Shown one piece after another: positions 27,706 to 39,949 of a stretch of DNA of 64,000 nucleotides; within the stretch, counting starts at the first letter, position 1, and each line of letters begins with the position of its first letter. A program made the position numbers and the translations under genes. The stretch comes from Albidovulum sediminis (GTDB taxonomy: Bacteria > Pseudomonadota > Alphaproteobacteria > Rhodobacterales > Rhodobacteraceae), in NCBI RefSeq assembly GCF_025380365.1, contig NZ_JAOCQF010000002.1:266846-330845 (forward strand), given 5' to 3'. The notes under the pieces are model-generated. The model was not told the origin of the DNA and did no database searches. It worked only from the letters and a program-made list of their open reading frames with translations.

Positions 27706-28296
27706 TCAGGTCGCGGAGAGGTCCCCGATCTCTTCCCGCCAGTGGCGGCGGCAGAGCGAGACGTAGGTTTCGTTGCCGCCGATCTGCACCTGCGCGCCGT
27801 CGCGGAGCGCGCGGCCGTCCGGCCCGCGCCGCACGACCATCGTCGCCTTCTTGCCGCAGTGGCAGATGGTGCGCACCTCGCGCATCTCGTCGGCCAGCGC
27901 CAGCAGCGCGGCCGATCCTGGAAACAACTCTCCCCGGAAGTCGACACGCAGCCCGTAGCACATGACCGGCACGCCGAGGTCGTCGACCGCGCGGGCAAGC
28001 TGCCAGACCTGCGCGGGGGTCAGGAACTGCGCCTCGTCCACGAAGACGCAGGCCAGCGCATCCTGCGCCAGCCGGGCCCGGATGGTCTGGCCGAGATCGG
28101 TCGTCGCGTCGAAAGTGTCGGCGTCCTCGCCGATGCCGATGCGGCTGCCGATCCGGCCCGCCCCGGCACGGTCGTCAAGCCGGGCGGTCAGAAGATAGGT
28201 CGCCATCCCGCGCTCGCGGTAGTTGTAGGACGCCTGGAGCAGCAAGGTCGACTTGCCGGCGTTCATCGTGGAGTAGTGGAAATAGAGCTTGGCCAT
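27706..28296 (-). CDS. tdk: Thymidine kinase (type II)
   Basis: Phosphorylates thymidine with ATP in the salvage pathway. The 196-residue protein has the P-loop STMNAGKST at 9-17, CVFVDEAQFL (Walker B plus the Q/F of the family) and the CHCGKKAT zinc motif, with NETYVSLCRRHW at the end giving the other zinc Cys and the lasso Tyr region. Length is typical for type II enzymes. ATG chosen because the long upstream extension has no family sequence. Confidence 0.95.
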   Translation of the reverse strand: MAKLYFHYSTMNAGKSTLLLQASYNYRERGMATYLLTARLDDRAGAGRIGSRIGIGEDADTFDATTDLGQTIRARLAQDALACVFVDEAQFLTPAQVWQLARAVDDLGVPVMCYGLRVDFRGELFPGSAALLALADEMREVRTICHCGKKATMVVRRGPDGRALRDGAQVQIGGNETYVSLCRRHWREEIGDLSAT

Positions 28297-28514
28297 GTGC
28301 CCTGATAGCCTTGCCCGGATCGGGCCTGCAAGCGGCGGCGCGGGAAAAAAACTGGCCCCGGCGCCGAGGGGTCGTGCGCCGGGAGCCGGGCACTCGTTAC
28401 AGCCGCTGATCTGCCCGTCCGGTCGAACCGGAGGCGGGCCGATCCCACCCGAACCGATGCCGGGGCACCGGTAACTCGCACCCGTTCCTACAATGGAACT
28501 CTTTCCAAATGACA

Positions 28515-28532
28515 AATGCGCCTGAGCGCATT
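28515..28532 (+). repeat. Perfect palindrome in the leader of the HTH-like gene
   Basis: AATGCGC-CTGA-GCGCATT: a seven-base-pair stem with a tetraloop 64 bases before the chosen ATG. It may be an operator or an RNA hairpin. Its presence is an argument that the upstream ATG at 28509 is not the true start. Confidence 0.45.
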
Positions 28533-28595
28533 AAGGGGAAAGGACTGGCAGAATTCCCCGTTCCGGCGGGAAAGGGAGAGACGGGAAAGGCTCGC

Positions 28596-29057
28596 ATGGA
28601 CACGTCGGCGATGGGGAACTATCTGAAAAAGCACACCGAAGCCCTGGTCAAGGACGTCGGCATCGAGGTCGCGGCCGAACTTTGCGGCAAATCGAAAGCG
28701 ACGCTTGGTCGCTACTATTCGGCCGATCCCGACCACGCCGATCGCTTCATGCCGGTCGATGTCGTGGCCTCGATCGAGGCGGCGGCGTCCTTCCCGCATG
28801 TCACCGTGGCCCTTGCCGATCTGCGAGGCGTCACGCTCAGCTACGACGAGGATCGGCGCAATACCCGCAACGGCGGGGTGAATTCCGATGTCGTGGCGCT
28901 GTCCCAGCGCTTCGCGATGCTGATGGCGGAATACAACCAGTCGATCCAGGACGGGCGCATCTCGATCAACGAGGCAAAGCGCCTTCTGGTTGAAACCGTG
29001 GCGATGCAGCGCGTGCTTCTCGACATCAAGCTGCACCTCGAGGACGAGATCCGCTGA
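28596..29057 (+). CDS. Uncharacterised helix-turn-helix-like protein
   Basis: A 153-residue protein with no family I can name with certainty. GIEVAAELCGKSKATLGRYYS near residue 20-40 reads as a helix-turn-helix (A-x-x-x-G-K-S-K-x-T-L-x-R-Y), similar in style to phage CII/YdaS regulators. The rest is helical, with MAEYNQSIQDGRISINEAKR and a C-terminal amphipathic VAMQRVLLDIKLHLEDEIR. GGGAAAGG precedes the ATG; an in-frame ATG at 28509 lacks such a site. It stands between divergent tdk and convergent carB. Could be a small transcription regulator or a DNA-binding phage relic. Confidence 0.65.
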   Translation: MDTSAMGNYLKKHTEALVKDVGIEVAAELCGKSKATLGRYYSADPDHADRFMPVDVVASIEAAASFPHVTVALADLRGVTLSYDEDRRNTRNGGVNSDVVALSQRFAMLMAEYNQSIQDGRISINEAKRLLVETVAMQRVLLDIKLHLEDEIR

Positions 29058-29127
29058 GACCCCGCCCCGCGCGGGGCAGCCCCCGCGCCGTCGGGCAGTG
29101 CCATGTTTCGCGCGCCCGACCGGGCCC

Positions 29128-32457
<3,330 letters not shown>

Positions 32458-32533
32458 CGTCCCGGCCCCCTCATGCGCAAATTGTCGGGGGTTATAGTCA
32501 AGACGGGCCGGGGCGCAAGGGCCGATGGCGCAT

Positions 32534-33838
32534 TCAGGCGGGGCGTTCTTCCGCCATGCGCCCGGCAGCGCGCCAGATCACGAAGAGGACCGCGAACCAC
32601 AGGACCGAGACCGCGATGTTGATGATCGTCCAGTCCCATCCGAAGGCAAGGACCGAGCGGATGTAGAGGGTCGAGGATGTCAGCGCGCCGAAGACGATGA
32701 AGGCCAGAGCGGCGATGCGGGGCGGCGCCTGAAGCGCGAGTTGCGGCAGAAGCAGAAGGCTGATGACGTAGTAGTGCAGCCAGCCGACGGGGCTGAAAAG
32801 CGCGATCAGGATCGACAGCGCCAGCAGCCCCAGCGCCCGCCGCGCCCGTGGCGCAAGGGGGTGAAGCCGCATCGCGAACAGCGCGATCAGCAGCACAAGC
32901 GCCACCCGCGCACCCCAGGCCACAGCCGGCAGCGCCGGGAATTCCGCCGGGGTGAGGAAGGCGCCGGCCGGCGTCATCGGAAGGTTCGCGAGGCCCAGCG
33001 TGTCCAGCACCAGCATCAGCGAAACCTGCGCCGAGGCGTTCGACGGCACCACCGGCAGCGTGGTTTCTATCCGATCGGCGGCGGCCAGGAAATCGCCGTG
33101 CAGCGCCTGTCCCGCCAGCAGGTAGCTGAGCACCACGAGTGTCGCGACCGTCAGCGCGAAGGCCGCGGCGGCACGCCAGCGCCGCTCGAACAGGAACAGG
33201 AGCACGAAGACGCCGGGCAGGATCTTCAGCGCCGCCGCCACCCCCAGAAGAACGCCCGCCGCCCGGTCGCTGCCGGCCTGCAACCGCTCGAACGCCAACA
33301 GCGTCAGGAACATCACCGTGACCTGCGGCTGGTTGAAGTGCAGCGCGGTTTCGGAGAATACCGAGGTCTGGAGCAGGGCCAGCGACAATACGACCCAGAG
33401 CAGGGGCCGCACCCCTGCGGGTCGCGCAAGCCGCGCCGCCACCGCCACCGCCACCGCCATCAGCGCCACGTGCAGCACCATCACCGCCTTGGTGAAGGTC
33501 ACCGGGCCCACATGCGGCGCCAGGAACGACAGCAGCTTCGCCCAGATCGGCGGGTAGATGTAGGGAAACGCATGCGGCCAGGGATTGCCCATGGCGTCGA
33601 GCGTTTCCGTCCAGGCGGGCGGGGTGCCGCCGAAGAAAAGCGGCGGTGCCGCATAGACGAGGTCGGGCCGCCCTTCGGCCAGGAAATGGCCGGCCAGATA
33701 GAGCGGGGCAAGGTCGGAGGAGGGGCTGTGCCAGTGGCCCGCAAGTGCCGCCGCGAACCACAGGGCAAGCAGCAGCACGCAGAGCGCCCGTTCACGGCGC
33801 TCTCCCGCGTCTTTGGGGCTGGTCTGCCGTTCCTTCAT
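32534..33838 (-). CDS. GT87-like integral membrane glycosyltransferase (DUF2029)
   Basis: A 434-residue polytopic membrane protein with about ten hydrophobic segments beginning at residue 20 ([18 protein letters not shown]). After the first helix a large loop contains [20 protein letters not shown] and [11 protein letters not shown], the D and Y-P-P motifs of the GT87 family (polyprenyl-phosphate-mannose-dependent mannosyltransferases of the GT-C fold). [18 protein letters not shown] in the middle is also typical. The sugar and acceptor are unknown. Ten bases downstream of a second, similar gene, so the pair is one operon. ATG start. Confidence 0.75.
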   Translation of the reverse strand: MKERQTSPKDAGERRERALCVLLLALWFAAALAGHWHSPSSDLAPLYLAGHFLAEGRPDLVYAAPPLFFGGTPPAWTETLDAMGNPWPHAFPYIYPPIWAKLLSFLAPHVGPVTFTKAVMVLHVALMAVAVAVAARLARPAGVRPLLWVVLSLALLQTSVFSETALHFNQPQVTVMFLTLLAFERLQAGSDRAAGVLLGVAAALKILPGVFVLLFLFERRWRAAAAFALTVATLVVLSYLLAGQALHGDFLAAADRIETTLPVVPSNASAQVSLMLVLDTLGLANLPMTPAGAFLTPAEFPALPAVAWGARVALVLLIALFAMRLHPLAPRARRALGLLALSILIALFSPVGWLHYYVISLLLLPQLALQAPPRIAALAFIVFGALTSSTLYIRSVLAFGWDWTIINIAVSVLWFAVLFVIWRAAGRMAEERPA

Positions 33839-33848
33839 CTTTGCTCCC

Positions 33849-35168
33849 TTAACCCATCCTGTCGCGCCGGCAGATCGCCCAGAAGGCGCCGGTCAGCAGT
33901 CCCATGCTCAGCACCCCGAGGATCTGAATTGCGATACGGTGGGTGTCGATCCCGGAAGGCGGCCCGAGAACCCAGGTCTGCACGAAGGGAGAGGTGAGGG
34001 TCAGCGGGATCAAGAACAACGCCATCGCACGGAAAGGGCTGAACCGGTCGAAGATCGCCGGCAGGAAGGCCAGCGGGGCGAGGAAGTAGTAGGCCCAGGC
34101 AATCGGGCTGAGCAACGTCAGGATCATCAGCGCCAGGGGCCAGAGCATGACGACCTGCCCGCCCGTGCGTCGGAAGCCCCGCGCCAGCCATGCGATGGCG
34201 CCGGCAAGCGCGGCGGTGAAGGCCAGGTTCGACAGGAACGGCTCCGGCACGACAAACCAGCCCGGCTGCGCCCCCTCCGGCATGCCGGTCCGGACTGCCG
34301 CGACGAATTCGACGGCGCCGGGGAACATCGCCGCGGTCAGGACGGCTTCGACCGAATAGTTGAGGCGGGTCAGAAGCGAGGTCGAGGAGATCAGCCCGAC
34401 CTGATGCAGGAAAGTCTCGTGCAGCGGCCAGCCTGCCACCGCCACCGACAGCGCGGCCAGCAGGGCGCCGGCGAGGGCGAAGGCCACGACGGCGCGCCGC
34501 TGGCCGGAGGCGAGCCAGAAGATCGCCAGGAAGGCGGGAAAAAGCTTGATCGCGGCGGCAAAGGCCAGGGCGGTTCCCGCCATGCGCGGCCACCCCCGCG
34601 CCCCGCAGAAGATCGCAAGCACGCTGAGGAACGCCACGACGACCTGCGGTTGCTTCTGGTAGAGCGCCATGGAGCCTACCATCGAGAACCAGAAGAACAG
34701 GATCCCCGTTCCCACGAACAGCCCTTGCGACATCCCCGGCGCGGACAGCCGGTGCGCCATGATGAGCATCGCCGCGATCATCAATGGGTTCAGGATGCTG
34801 GCGATCGCCGATACGGTTTCGAAATCGCCGATGCCATGCGCCTGCCACCCGACCCAGGCCCAGAGCGGAGGATAGACGAAGGGATAGATGACCCCCGCGG
34901 AAACCTCGTCCGCCGTCTCGCCCGCCCACGCATCCGGCGGGAGCATGGTGAAGAACGCCTCGTCCCTTCGGTAGACAATGTCCAGATCGCCGGTTCCGAA
35001 GTATTCGCCCGCGCGCCAGACGGCGTAGAGGTCGCCCGAAAACGCGTGCGAGAAGGCGAACGCGGAGAAGAGGGTGAAGATTGCCACGATCAGGGTGGCG
35101 AGTGCACCGGCCGGAGCGGAGCGGGCACCTTGACCGTCTTCATGGGATAGCCTGGCTGAACTGCGCAT
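33849..35168 (-). CDS. GT87-like integral membrane glycosyltransferase (DUF2029)
   Basis: A 439-residue paralogue of the next gene. First helix at about 22-42 (LATLIVAIFTLFSAFAFSHA), then the loop with SGDLYAVWRAGEYFGTGDLD and YPFVYPPLWAWVGW carrying the acidic and Y-P-P motifs, then AIKLFPAFLAIFWLASGQRR as in the neighbour. About ten membrane segments. Predicted to move a sugar from a lipid carrier on the periplasmic side; target unknown. The ATG was preferred to a TTG four codons upstream. The two genes probably arose by duplication and are cotranscribed. Confidence 0.75.
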   Translation of the reverse strand: MRSSARLSHEDGQGARSAPAGALATLIVAIFTLFSAFAFSHAFSGDLYAVWRAGEYFGTGDLDIVYRRDEAFFTMLPPDAWAGETADEVSAGVIYPFVYPPLWAWVGWQAHGIGDFETVSAIASILNPLMIAAMLIMAHRLSAPGMSQGLFVGTGILFFWFSMVGSMALYQKQPQVVVAFLSVLAIFCGARGWPRMAGTALAFAAAIKLFPAFLAIFWLASGQRRAVVAFALAGALLAALSVAVAGWPLHETFLHQVGLISSTSLLTRLNYSVEAVLTAAMFPGAVEFVAAVRTGMPEGAQPGWFVVPEPFLSNLAFTAALAGAIAWLARGFRRTGGQVVMLWPLALMILTLLSPIAWAYYFLAPLAFLPAIFDRFSPFRAMALFLIPLTLTSPFVQTWVLGPPSGIDTHRIAIQILGVLSMGLLTGAFWAICRRDRMG

Positions 35169-35354
35169 TCCGGGTGACAAAGGACCAAAGATGCCGGCAG
35201 GCTAGTCCGCTTCGCCCGCGTTGCCTAGCAAGGCCCGTGCCCGCCGCTGCCGGTGACGCCGATCCGCAACACGCGCGCCCCGGCCCTTGACTTCGCCCGC
35301 GCCGCAAGGTGTATCGGCGCGAACGACGATCTCGCCTCCTGGAAGGGGACGCTC

Positions 35355-37136
35355 ATGCACGCCTATCGCAGCCACACCTGCGCCGAACTGAACACCGCGC
35401 ATGCCGGTCAGGCCATCCGGCTTGCCGGCTGGGTGCACCGGGTGCGCGACCATGGCGGGGTTCTTTTCGTCGACCTGCGCGACCACCACGGGGTGACGCA
35501 GCTTCTGGCCGACAGCGACAGCCCGGCCTTTTCCGCGATCGAGCGGCTGAAGGCGGAAACCGTGATCCGCGTCGATGGCCGGGTCAAGGCGCGGGACGCA
35601 AGCCTCGTGAACCCCAAGATTCCGACCGGCGGGATCGAGGTCTATGTCACCGACATGGAGATCCTGGGCCCGGCCGAGGAATTGCCGATGCCGGTCTTCG
35701 GTGATCTCGACTATCCCGAGGAAACCCGGCTGACCTACCGCTTCCTCGACCTGCGGCGCGAAAGCCTGCACCGCAACATGATGCTCCGCTCGAACGTGGT
35801 TAGGTCGATCCGCAACCGCATGTGGGCGGCGGGCTTCAACGAATTCCAGACACCGATCATCACCGCGTCGTCGCCCGAAGGGGCGCGCGACTTCCTCGTG
35901 CCGTCGCGCCTTCATCCGGGCAAGTTCTACGCGCTGCCGCAGGCGCCGCAGCAGTTCAAGCAGCTGATCATGGTCGCGGGCTTCGACCGCTATTTCCAGA
36001 TCGCCCCCTGCTTCCGCGACGAAGACCCGCGCGCCGACCGCAGCCCGACCGACTTCTACCAGCTGGACGTCGAGATGAGCTTTGTCACCCAGGAAGACGT
36101 CTTCGCCGCGGTGCAGCCCGTCATCCAGGGCGTGTTCGAGGAATTCGGCGGCGGGCGCCGTGTGGACCCGGACTGGCCGCTGATCTCCTACGCCGACAGC
36201 GCGCTCTGGTATGGCACCGACAAGCCCGACCTGCGCAACCCGATCCGGATGCAGGTCGTCAGCGACCATTTCCGCGCTTCGGGCTTCGCGATTTTCGCTA
36301 AATTGCTGGAGAACGAGGGCACCGAGATCCGCGCGATCCCCGCGCCCGGCGGCGGCAGCCGCAAGTTCTGCGACCGTATGAACGCCTTCGCGCAAGCGCA
36401 GGGCCTGCCGGGGATGGGTTACATCTTCTGGCGCAAGGCCGAAGACGGATCGGGCATGGAGGCGGCCGGACCGCTGGCCAAGAACATTGGCCCCGAGCGG
36501 ACCGAGGCCATCCGGCAGCAGCTTGGCCTCGGCGAGGGGGACGCCGCCTTCTTCCTCGGCGGCAAGCCCGAGACCTTTGAGGCCATCGCCGGGCGCGCGC
36601 GCACCGAGATCGGGCGCGAACTGGGGCTGATCGACGAGAACTGCTTCAAGTTCGCCTGGATCGTCGATTTCCCGATGTACGAGAAGGACCCGGAAACCGG
36701 CCGGATCGACTTTTCCCACAACCCGTTCTCCATGCCGCAGGGCGGGATGGCCGCGCTTGAGGGCGATCCGCTCAAGGTCCTGGGGTTCCAGTACGACCTG
36801 GCCTGCAACGGTTACGAACTGGTCAGCGGTGCGATCCGCAACCACAAGCCCGAGATCATGTTCAAGGCCTTCGAGCTTGCGGGTTATGGCCGGGAAGAGG
36901 TGGAAAAGCGCTTCGGCGGCATGGTCAAGGCGTTCAAGTACGGCGCGCCCCCGCACGGCGGCTGCGCCGCGGGCATCGACCGGATCGTCATGCTTCTGGC
37001 CGACACCGCGAACATCCGCGAGGTCATCATGTTCCCGATGAACCAGCGGGCCGAGGATTTGCTGATGGGCGCGCCGAGCGAGCCGACGAACGAACAGCTG
37101 CGCGAACTGCGGCTCAGGGTTCTGCCGAAGGAATGA
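35355..37136 (+). CDS. aspS: Aspartyl-tRNA synthetase
   Basis: Charges tRNA with aspartate. The 593-residue class II enzyme has the N-terminal OB-fold anticodon domain ([20 protein letters not shown]), motif 2 as [20 protein letters not shown], a bacterial GAD insertion domain (about 290-420) and motif 3 as [23 protein letters not shown] precedes the ATG. Many alphaproteobacteria use a non-discriminating form that also charges tRNA-Asn; sequence here cannot decide. The last 23 bases overlap the 3' end of the opposing LysR gene. Confidence 0.96.
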   Translation: MHAYRSHTCAELNTAHAGQAIRLAGWVHRVRDHGGVLFVDLRDHHGVTQLLADSDSPAFSAIERLKAETVIRVDGRVKARDASLVNPKIPTGGIEVYVTDMEILGPAEELPMPVFGDLDYPEETRLTYRFLDLRRESLHRNMMLRSNVVRSIRNRMWAAGFNEFQTPIITASSPEGARDFLVPSRLHPGKFYALPQAPQQFKQLIMVAGFDRYFQIAPCFRDEDPRADRSPTDFYQLDVEMSFVTQEDVFAAVQPVIQGVFEEFGGGRRVDPDWPLISYADSALWYGTDKPDLRNPIRMQVVSDHFRASGFAIFAKLLENEGTEIRAIPAPGGGSRKFCDRMNAFAQAQGLPGMGYIFWRKAEDGSGMEAAGPLAKNIGPERTEAIRQQLGLGEGDAAFFLGGKPETFEAIAGRARTEIGRELGLIDENCFKFAWIVDFPMYEKDPETGRIDFSHNPFSMPQGGMAALEGDPLKVLGFQYDLACNGYELVSGAIRNHKPEIMFKAFELAGYGREEVEKRFGGMVKAFKYGAPPHGGCAAGIDRIVMLLADTANIREVIMFPMNQRAEDLLMGAPSEPTNEQLRELRLRVLPKE

Positions 37137-38043
37137 ACGGGGGCGGCTCGCCGATCTGCCAGCGCCGGCCATAGCGGCGCACGGTGTCGGCGAGGAACGT
37201 CTCGACCACCCGGAGCCGGCGCGGCTTGCGTGACAGGCGCGGGGTCAGCAGCATGATCTCGGGGCCGGTGTAAAGCCAGTCGGCCAGCACCTGCACAAGG
37301 GCGCCACGCCGCAGATCCTCGTCGACCAGATAGGCGATCATCTGGACCAGCCCGCCGCCCGCCACGGCGGCGGCCACTGCCGCATCGCTCGACTCGAAGG
37401 CAAGTGCGCTCGGCACCGGCACGAACTGGTCCCGCCCGTCACGACGGAAGCGCCAGTCAAGCCGCCTGCCGGTCAGACCCGAAAGAATGCCGATGCAGTC
37501 GTGCCTGGCAAGGTCTGCCGGTGTCCCGGGCCGGCCCCGGCGATCCAGATAGGCGGGCGCGGCGCTGACGACCAGGGGCACGCTGCCCAGCGACCGCTTG
37601 AGAAGGTCGCGTTCCGGCAACTCGCCGATGAAGATCGCGGCATCAAGCCGCCTGCCCAGGAAATCGGGGATGCCGCTGTCGCTGACGACCTCGATCGTCA
37701 AGTCAGGGTTGCGCCGGTGAAATCCGACGAGCGCGGGGCCCGCCAGCATGCGGGCGAGGCCCGGGGGTACCTGCACCCTAAGCTGGCCGCGGACCTGACG
37801 CTCGGCCCCGCCGATGTCGTCCTCAAGCTCGGCCACGTCTGCAAGGATCAGGCGCGCCCGTGCGGCATATTGCCGGCCCTCCTCGGTCGGGCGCAGGCTG
37901 CGGGTCGTGCGCACCAGAAGCGACACCCCCAGATGCGCCTCAAGCTCCTTGACGATCTGGCTTGCCGCCCCGGCCGCCAGGCCCGCATCGAGGCTGGCGG
38001 CGGTGAAGCTGCCAAGGTCGAGGACGCGCAGGAAGGTGCGCAT
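37114..38043 (-). CDS. LysR-family transcriptional regulator
   Basis: A 309-residue LTTR. The N-terminal winged helix (about 1-60) reads [20 protein letters not shown] and [20 protein letters not shown]; the C-terminal effector domain (about 90-290) has [15 protein letters not shown] and [15 protein letters not shown]. The ATG lies a few residues short of the usual start; an in-frame CTG six codons upstream (LDHLRAM) would give the canonical beginning, but a stop lies just beyond it. Divergent from the hemerythrin gene with LysR-type half-sites between them, so that gene is the likely target. Tail overlaps aspS. Confidence 0.9.
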   Translation of the reverse strand: MRTFLRVLDLGSFTAASLDAGLAAGAASQIVKELEAHLGVSLLVRTTRSLRPTEEGRQYAARARLILADVAELEDDIGGAERQVRGQLRVQVPPGLARMLAGPALVGFHRRNPDLTIEVVSDSGIPDFLGRRLDAAIFIGELPERDLLKRSLGSVPLVVSAAPAYLDRRGRPGTPADLARHDCIGILSGLTGRRLDWRFRRDGRDQFVPVPSALAFESSDAAVAAAVAGGGLVQMIAYLVDEDLRRGALVQVLADWLYTGPEIMLLTPRLSRKPRRLRVVETFLADTVRRYGRRWQIGEPPPFIPSAEP

Positions 38044-38075
38044 GGCGCGAAGATGGTCCAGCGGGGGGCTCCGAT

Positions 38076-38113
38076 ATTATCCGAAAATTCCGGAGAGATA
38101 ATTTGATTATCTC
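38076..38113. promoter_or_regulatory. LysR-type binding sites between the regulator and the hemerythrin gene
   Basis: GAGATAAT-TTG-ATTATCTC at 38095-38113 is a perfect 8-base inverted repeat that contains the LTTR pattern T-N11-A; a further half-site ATTATC lies at 38076-38081. The site is 52 bases upstream of the regulator ATG and 86 bases before the hemerythrin ATG, as expected for a recognition site shared by a LysR gene and its divergent target. Confidence 0.6.
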
Positions 38114-38198
38114 TCATTCACGGATGAAGGCAAGACGGCTAATGCCCTCCCGATCCGGCTGCGAGGCCGAACAGACCCAGGAACATGAGGACCAGAAG

Positions 38199-38900
38199 AT
38201 GAACGCCAACGCCGATATCCGCCCCCTCCGTCAGGTGGCGACCCACGACCTTTATCATGCCGTCCACAAGGGCATCAGGCTGGCCAACGCGCGGATGCTG
38301 ATCGCGCTTGGCCAGGCGGATGCGCAGGACGACGCCAGCATCGCCCGGGTGCTGGAGCAGCTATCCGCACATCTTGACCTGAGCCTTGCGCATCTGACGC
38401 ATGAAAACGAGAAGATCCACGCGGTTGTCGAGGCGCGCATTCCCGGTGGCGCCGATCATGCCGGCGAAGACCACGACCACCACCTTGCCGCGTTCTCCGA
38501 ACTGCGGGCACTTGCGGACGCGGTTGCGATGGCAGGGACGGGGGCGGACAGGGGCGCGTCCCTGCGCCGTCTTTACCAGCGATTCGCGCTCTTCATGGCC
38601 GACGACCTGACCCACATGCACGAGGAGGAGACCCGCCTGATGCCGCTTATCGCGGCGCATTATTCCCAGGACGAGGTGCTGGCGATCGAACAGGGCATCG
38701 TGGCCTGCATCGAGCCCGAAACGATGGCGGCCTTTCTCAGGGTCATGCTGGCCGGCGCCTCGCGGTCCGAGCGGGTGGAAATGGTCACGGGCATGCAGGC
38801 GGCGATGCCGGAGGCTGCTTTCGCGGGGCTGTTCGCGGCGGTGGCCGGGCCGGACTGGCGCTTCGGCGACTGGGCCGGGCTGGAGCGCGCGCTGTGCTGA
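38199..38900 (+). CDS. Hemerythrin-like (HHE domain) protein
   Basis: A 233-residue cytosolic protein with the hemerythrin HHE helical-bundle signature: THDLYHAVHKGIRLANARML near the start, HLDLSLAHLTHENEKIHAVV, and MADDLTHMHEEETRLMPLI, giving the several His and Glu that hold a di-iron centre. Members bind O2 or NO or sense iron and oxygen. The second half (about 150-233) is helical without further iron motif. GAGG precedes the ATG at MNANADIRPLRQ; the frame extends upstream through the operator region and was shortened for that reason. Divergent LysR gene is its probable regulator. Confidence 0.82.
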   Translation: MNANADIRPLRQVATHDLYHAVHKGIRLANARMLIALGQADAQDDASIARVLEQLSAHLDLSLAHLTHENEKIHAVVEARIPGGADHAGEDHDHHLAAFSELRALADAVAMAGTGADRGASLRRLYQRFALFMADDLTHMHEEETRLMPLIAAHYSQDEVLAIEQGIVACIEPETMAAFLRVMLAGASRSERVEMVTGMQAAMPEAAFAGLFAAVAGPDWRFGDWAGLERALC

Positions 38901-39006
38901 GGCTGGAAGGGCAGGATGCCTGCGCCGGTTGCGGGCGCCGTCAGTCCGGCACTTGCCCGCGCCTTCCCCCGCCGTAAAGGCCGTGACCGGCGCGGCCGCT
39001 CCCGGA

Positions 39007-39123
39007 TCAGAGCGCAGAGGCGGCGGTTGCCAGGACCGAAAAGGCGAGCGTTGCGGCGCTGAGCGCGAAGAAGACCCAGCCGACGGCGGGTTTTTCGACG
39101 ATCTCGATCACGCGGCGCTTCAT
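39007..39123 (-). CDS. Small 38-residue single-pass membrane protein
   Basis: A 38-codon ORF, MKRRVIEIVEKPAVGWVFFALSA in pieces: a basic start, then one hydrophobic helix (about 14-37, VGWVFFALSAATLAFSVLAT), ending at ALTAASAL-like residues. It has a very good Shine-Dalgarno (GGAGGA, five bases before the ATG) and no overlap with any known gene. Such small membrane proteins often associate with a larger membrane partner, none identified here. It lies between the hemerythrin and GNAT genes, on the opposite strand to both. Function unknown. Confidence 0.6.
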   Translation of the reverse strand: MKRRVIEIVEKPAVGWVFFALSAATLAFSVLATAASAL

Positions 39124-39227
39124 CGCTGTCCTCCTCCCGCCCCCACAGGGTCGCTTGTGCCGAGGATGAACTTCCCCCAGAAATGCGGCAGGAATCTGAT
39201 GGCATTGGAGCCGGAAAGGGGCGGGTG

Positions 39228-39935
39228 ATGGAAACGGCACGCGACAGCGGGGAACGTGTCGAAGGCTGGCGTCCTCCGGTCTGGCCGGGGCCGATGACGC
39301 TTGACGGGCAATATGCCCGGCTGGAGCGGCTTGTGCCCGCGCATGCGGCGGAATTGGACGCGGCGGCGCGCGCCGACGATTCGGTCTGGGACTACATGCC
39401 CTACGGCCCCTTCGCCTCGGCCGCGGCCTATGCCGACTGGGTCGCCGCCATGGCGGCGAAGCCGGACCCCTGGTTCTACGCCATCCGCAATCTTGCGACC
39501 GGGCGCGCGGAGGGCGTGGCAAGCTGGCTTCGGATCACGCCCGAGGCCGGGTCGATCGAGGTGGGCCACATCCTCTTTGCGCCGGCGCTGCAGCGCACGC
39601 GGGCGGCGACCGAGGCGATGTTCCTGATGATGGCCTGGGTCTTCGACGCGGGCTACCGGCGCTATGAATGGAAGTGCAACGCGCAAAACCGCGCCTCGCG
39701 ACGGGCGGCGGAGCGGTTCGGGTTCAGCTACGAAGGCGTGTTCCGTCAGGCGGCTGTGATCAAGGGCAGAAACCGCGACACCGCCTGGTTCGCGGCGATC
39801 GACAAGGACTGGCCGGCGCTGGAGGCGGCCTATCGGGCCTGGCTTGCGCCCGGAAACTTCGACGGGCAGGGCCGGCAGAAACAGGCGCTTGCCGCGCTCA
39901 CCGCTCCGCTGCTGGTCGCGCGCGATCCGGGCTGA
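39228..39935 (+). CDS. GNAT-family acetyltransferase (RimJ/RimL-like)
   Basis: A 235-residue protein. SVWDYMPYGPFASAAAYADW and the LATGRAEGVASWLRI strand, then IEVGHILFAPALQRTRAATE (acetyl-CoA region) and CNAQNRASRRAAERFGFSYE (family N-x-x-S motif), are the blocks of the RimJ/RimL-like GNAT group that modifies protein N-termini or small amines. The ATG is preceded by AAAGGGGCGGG. No operon partner is evident. The acetyl acceptor is unknown. Confidence 0.88.
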   Translation: METARDSGERVEGWRPPVWPGPMTLDGQYARLERLVPAHAAELDAAARADDSVWDYMPYGPFASAAAYADWVAAMAAKPDPWFYAIRNLATGRAEGVASWLRITPEAGSIEVGHILFAPALQRTRAATEAMFLMMAWVFDAGYRRYEWKCNAQNRASRRAAERFGFSYEGVFRQAAVIKGRNRDTAWFAAIDKDWPALEAAYRAWLAPGNFDGQGRQKQALAALTAPLLVARDPG

Positions 39936-39949
39936 TCGCCGGCACGGTC

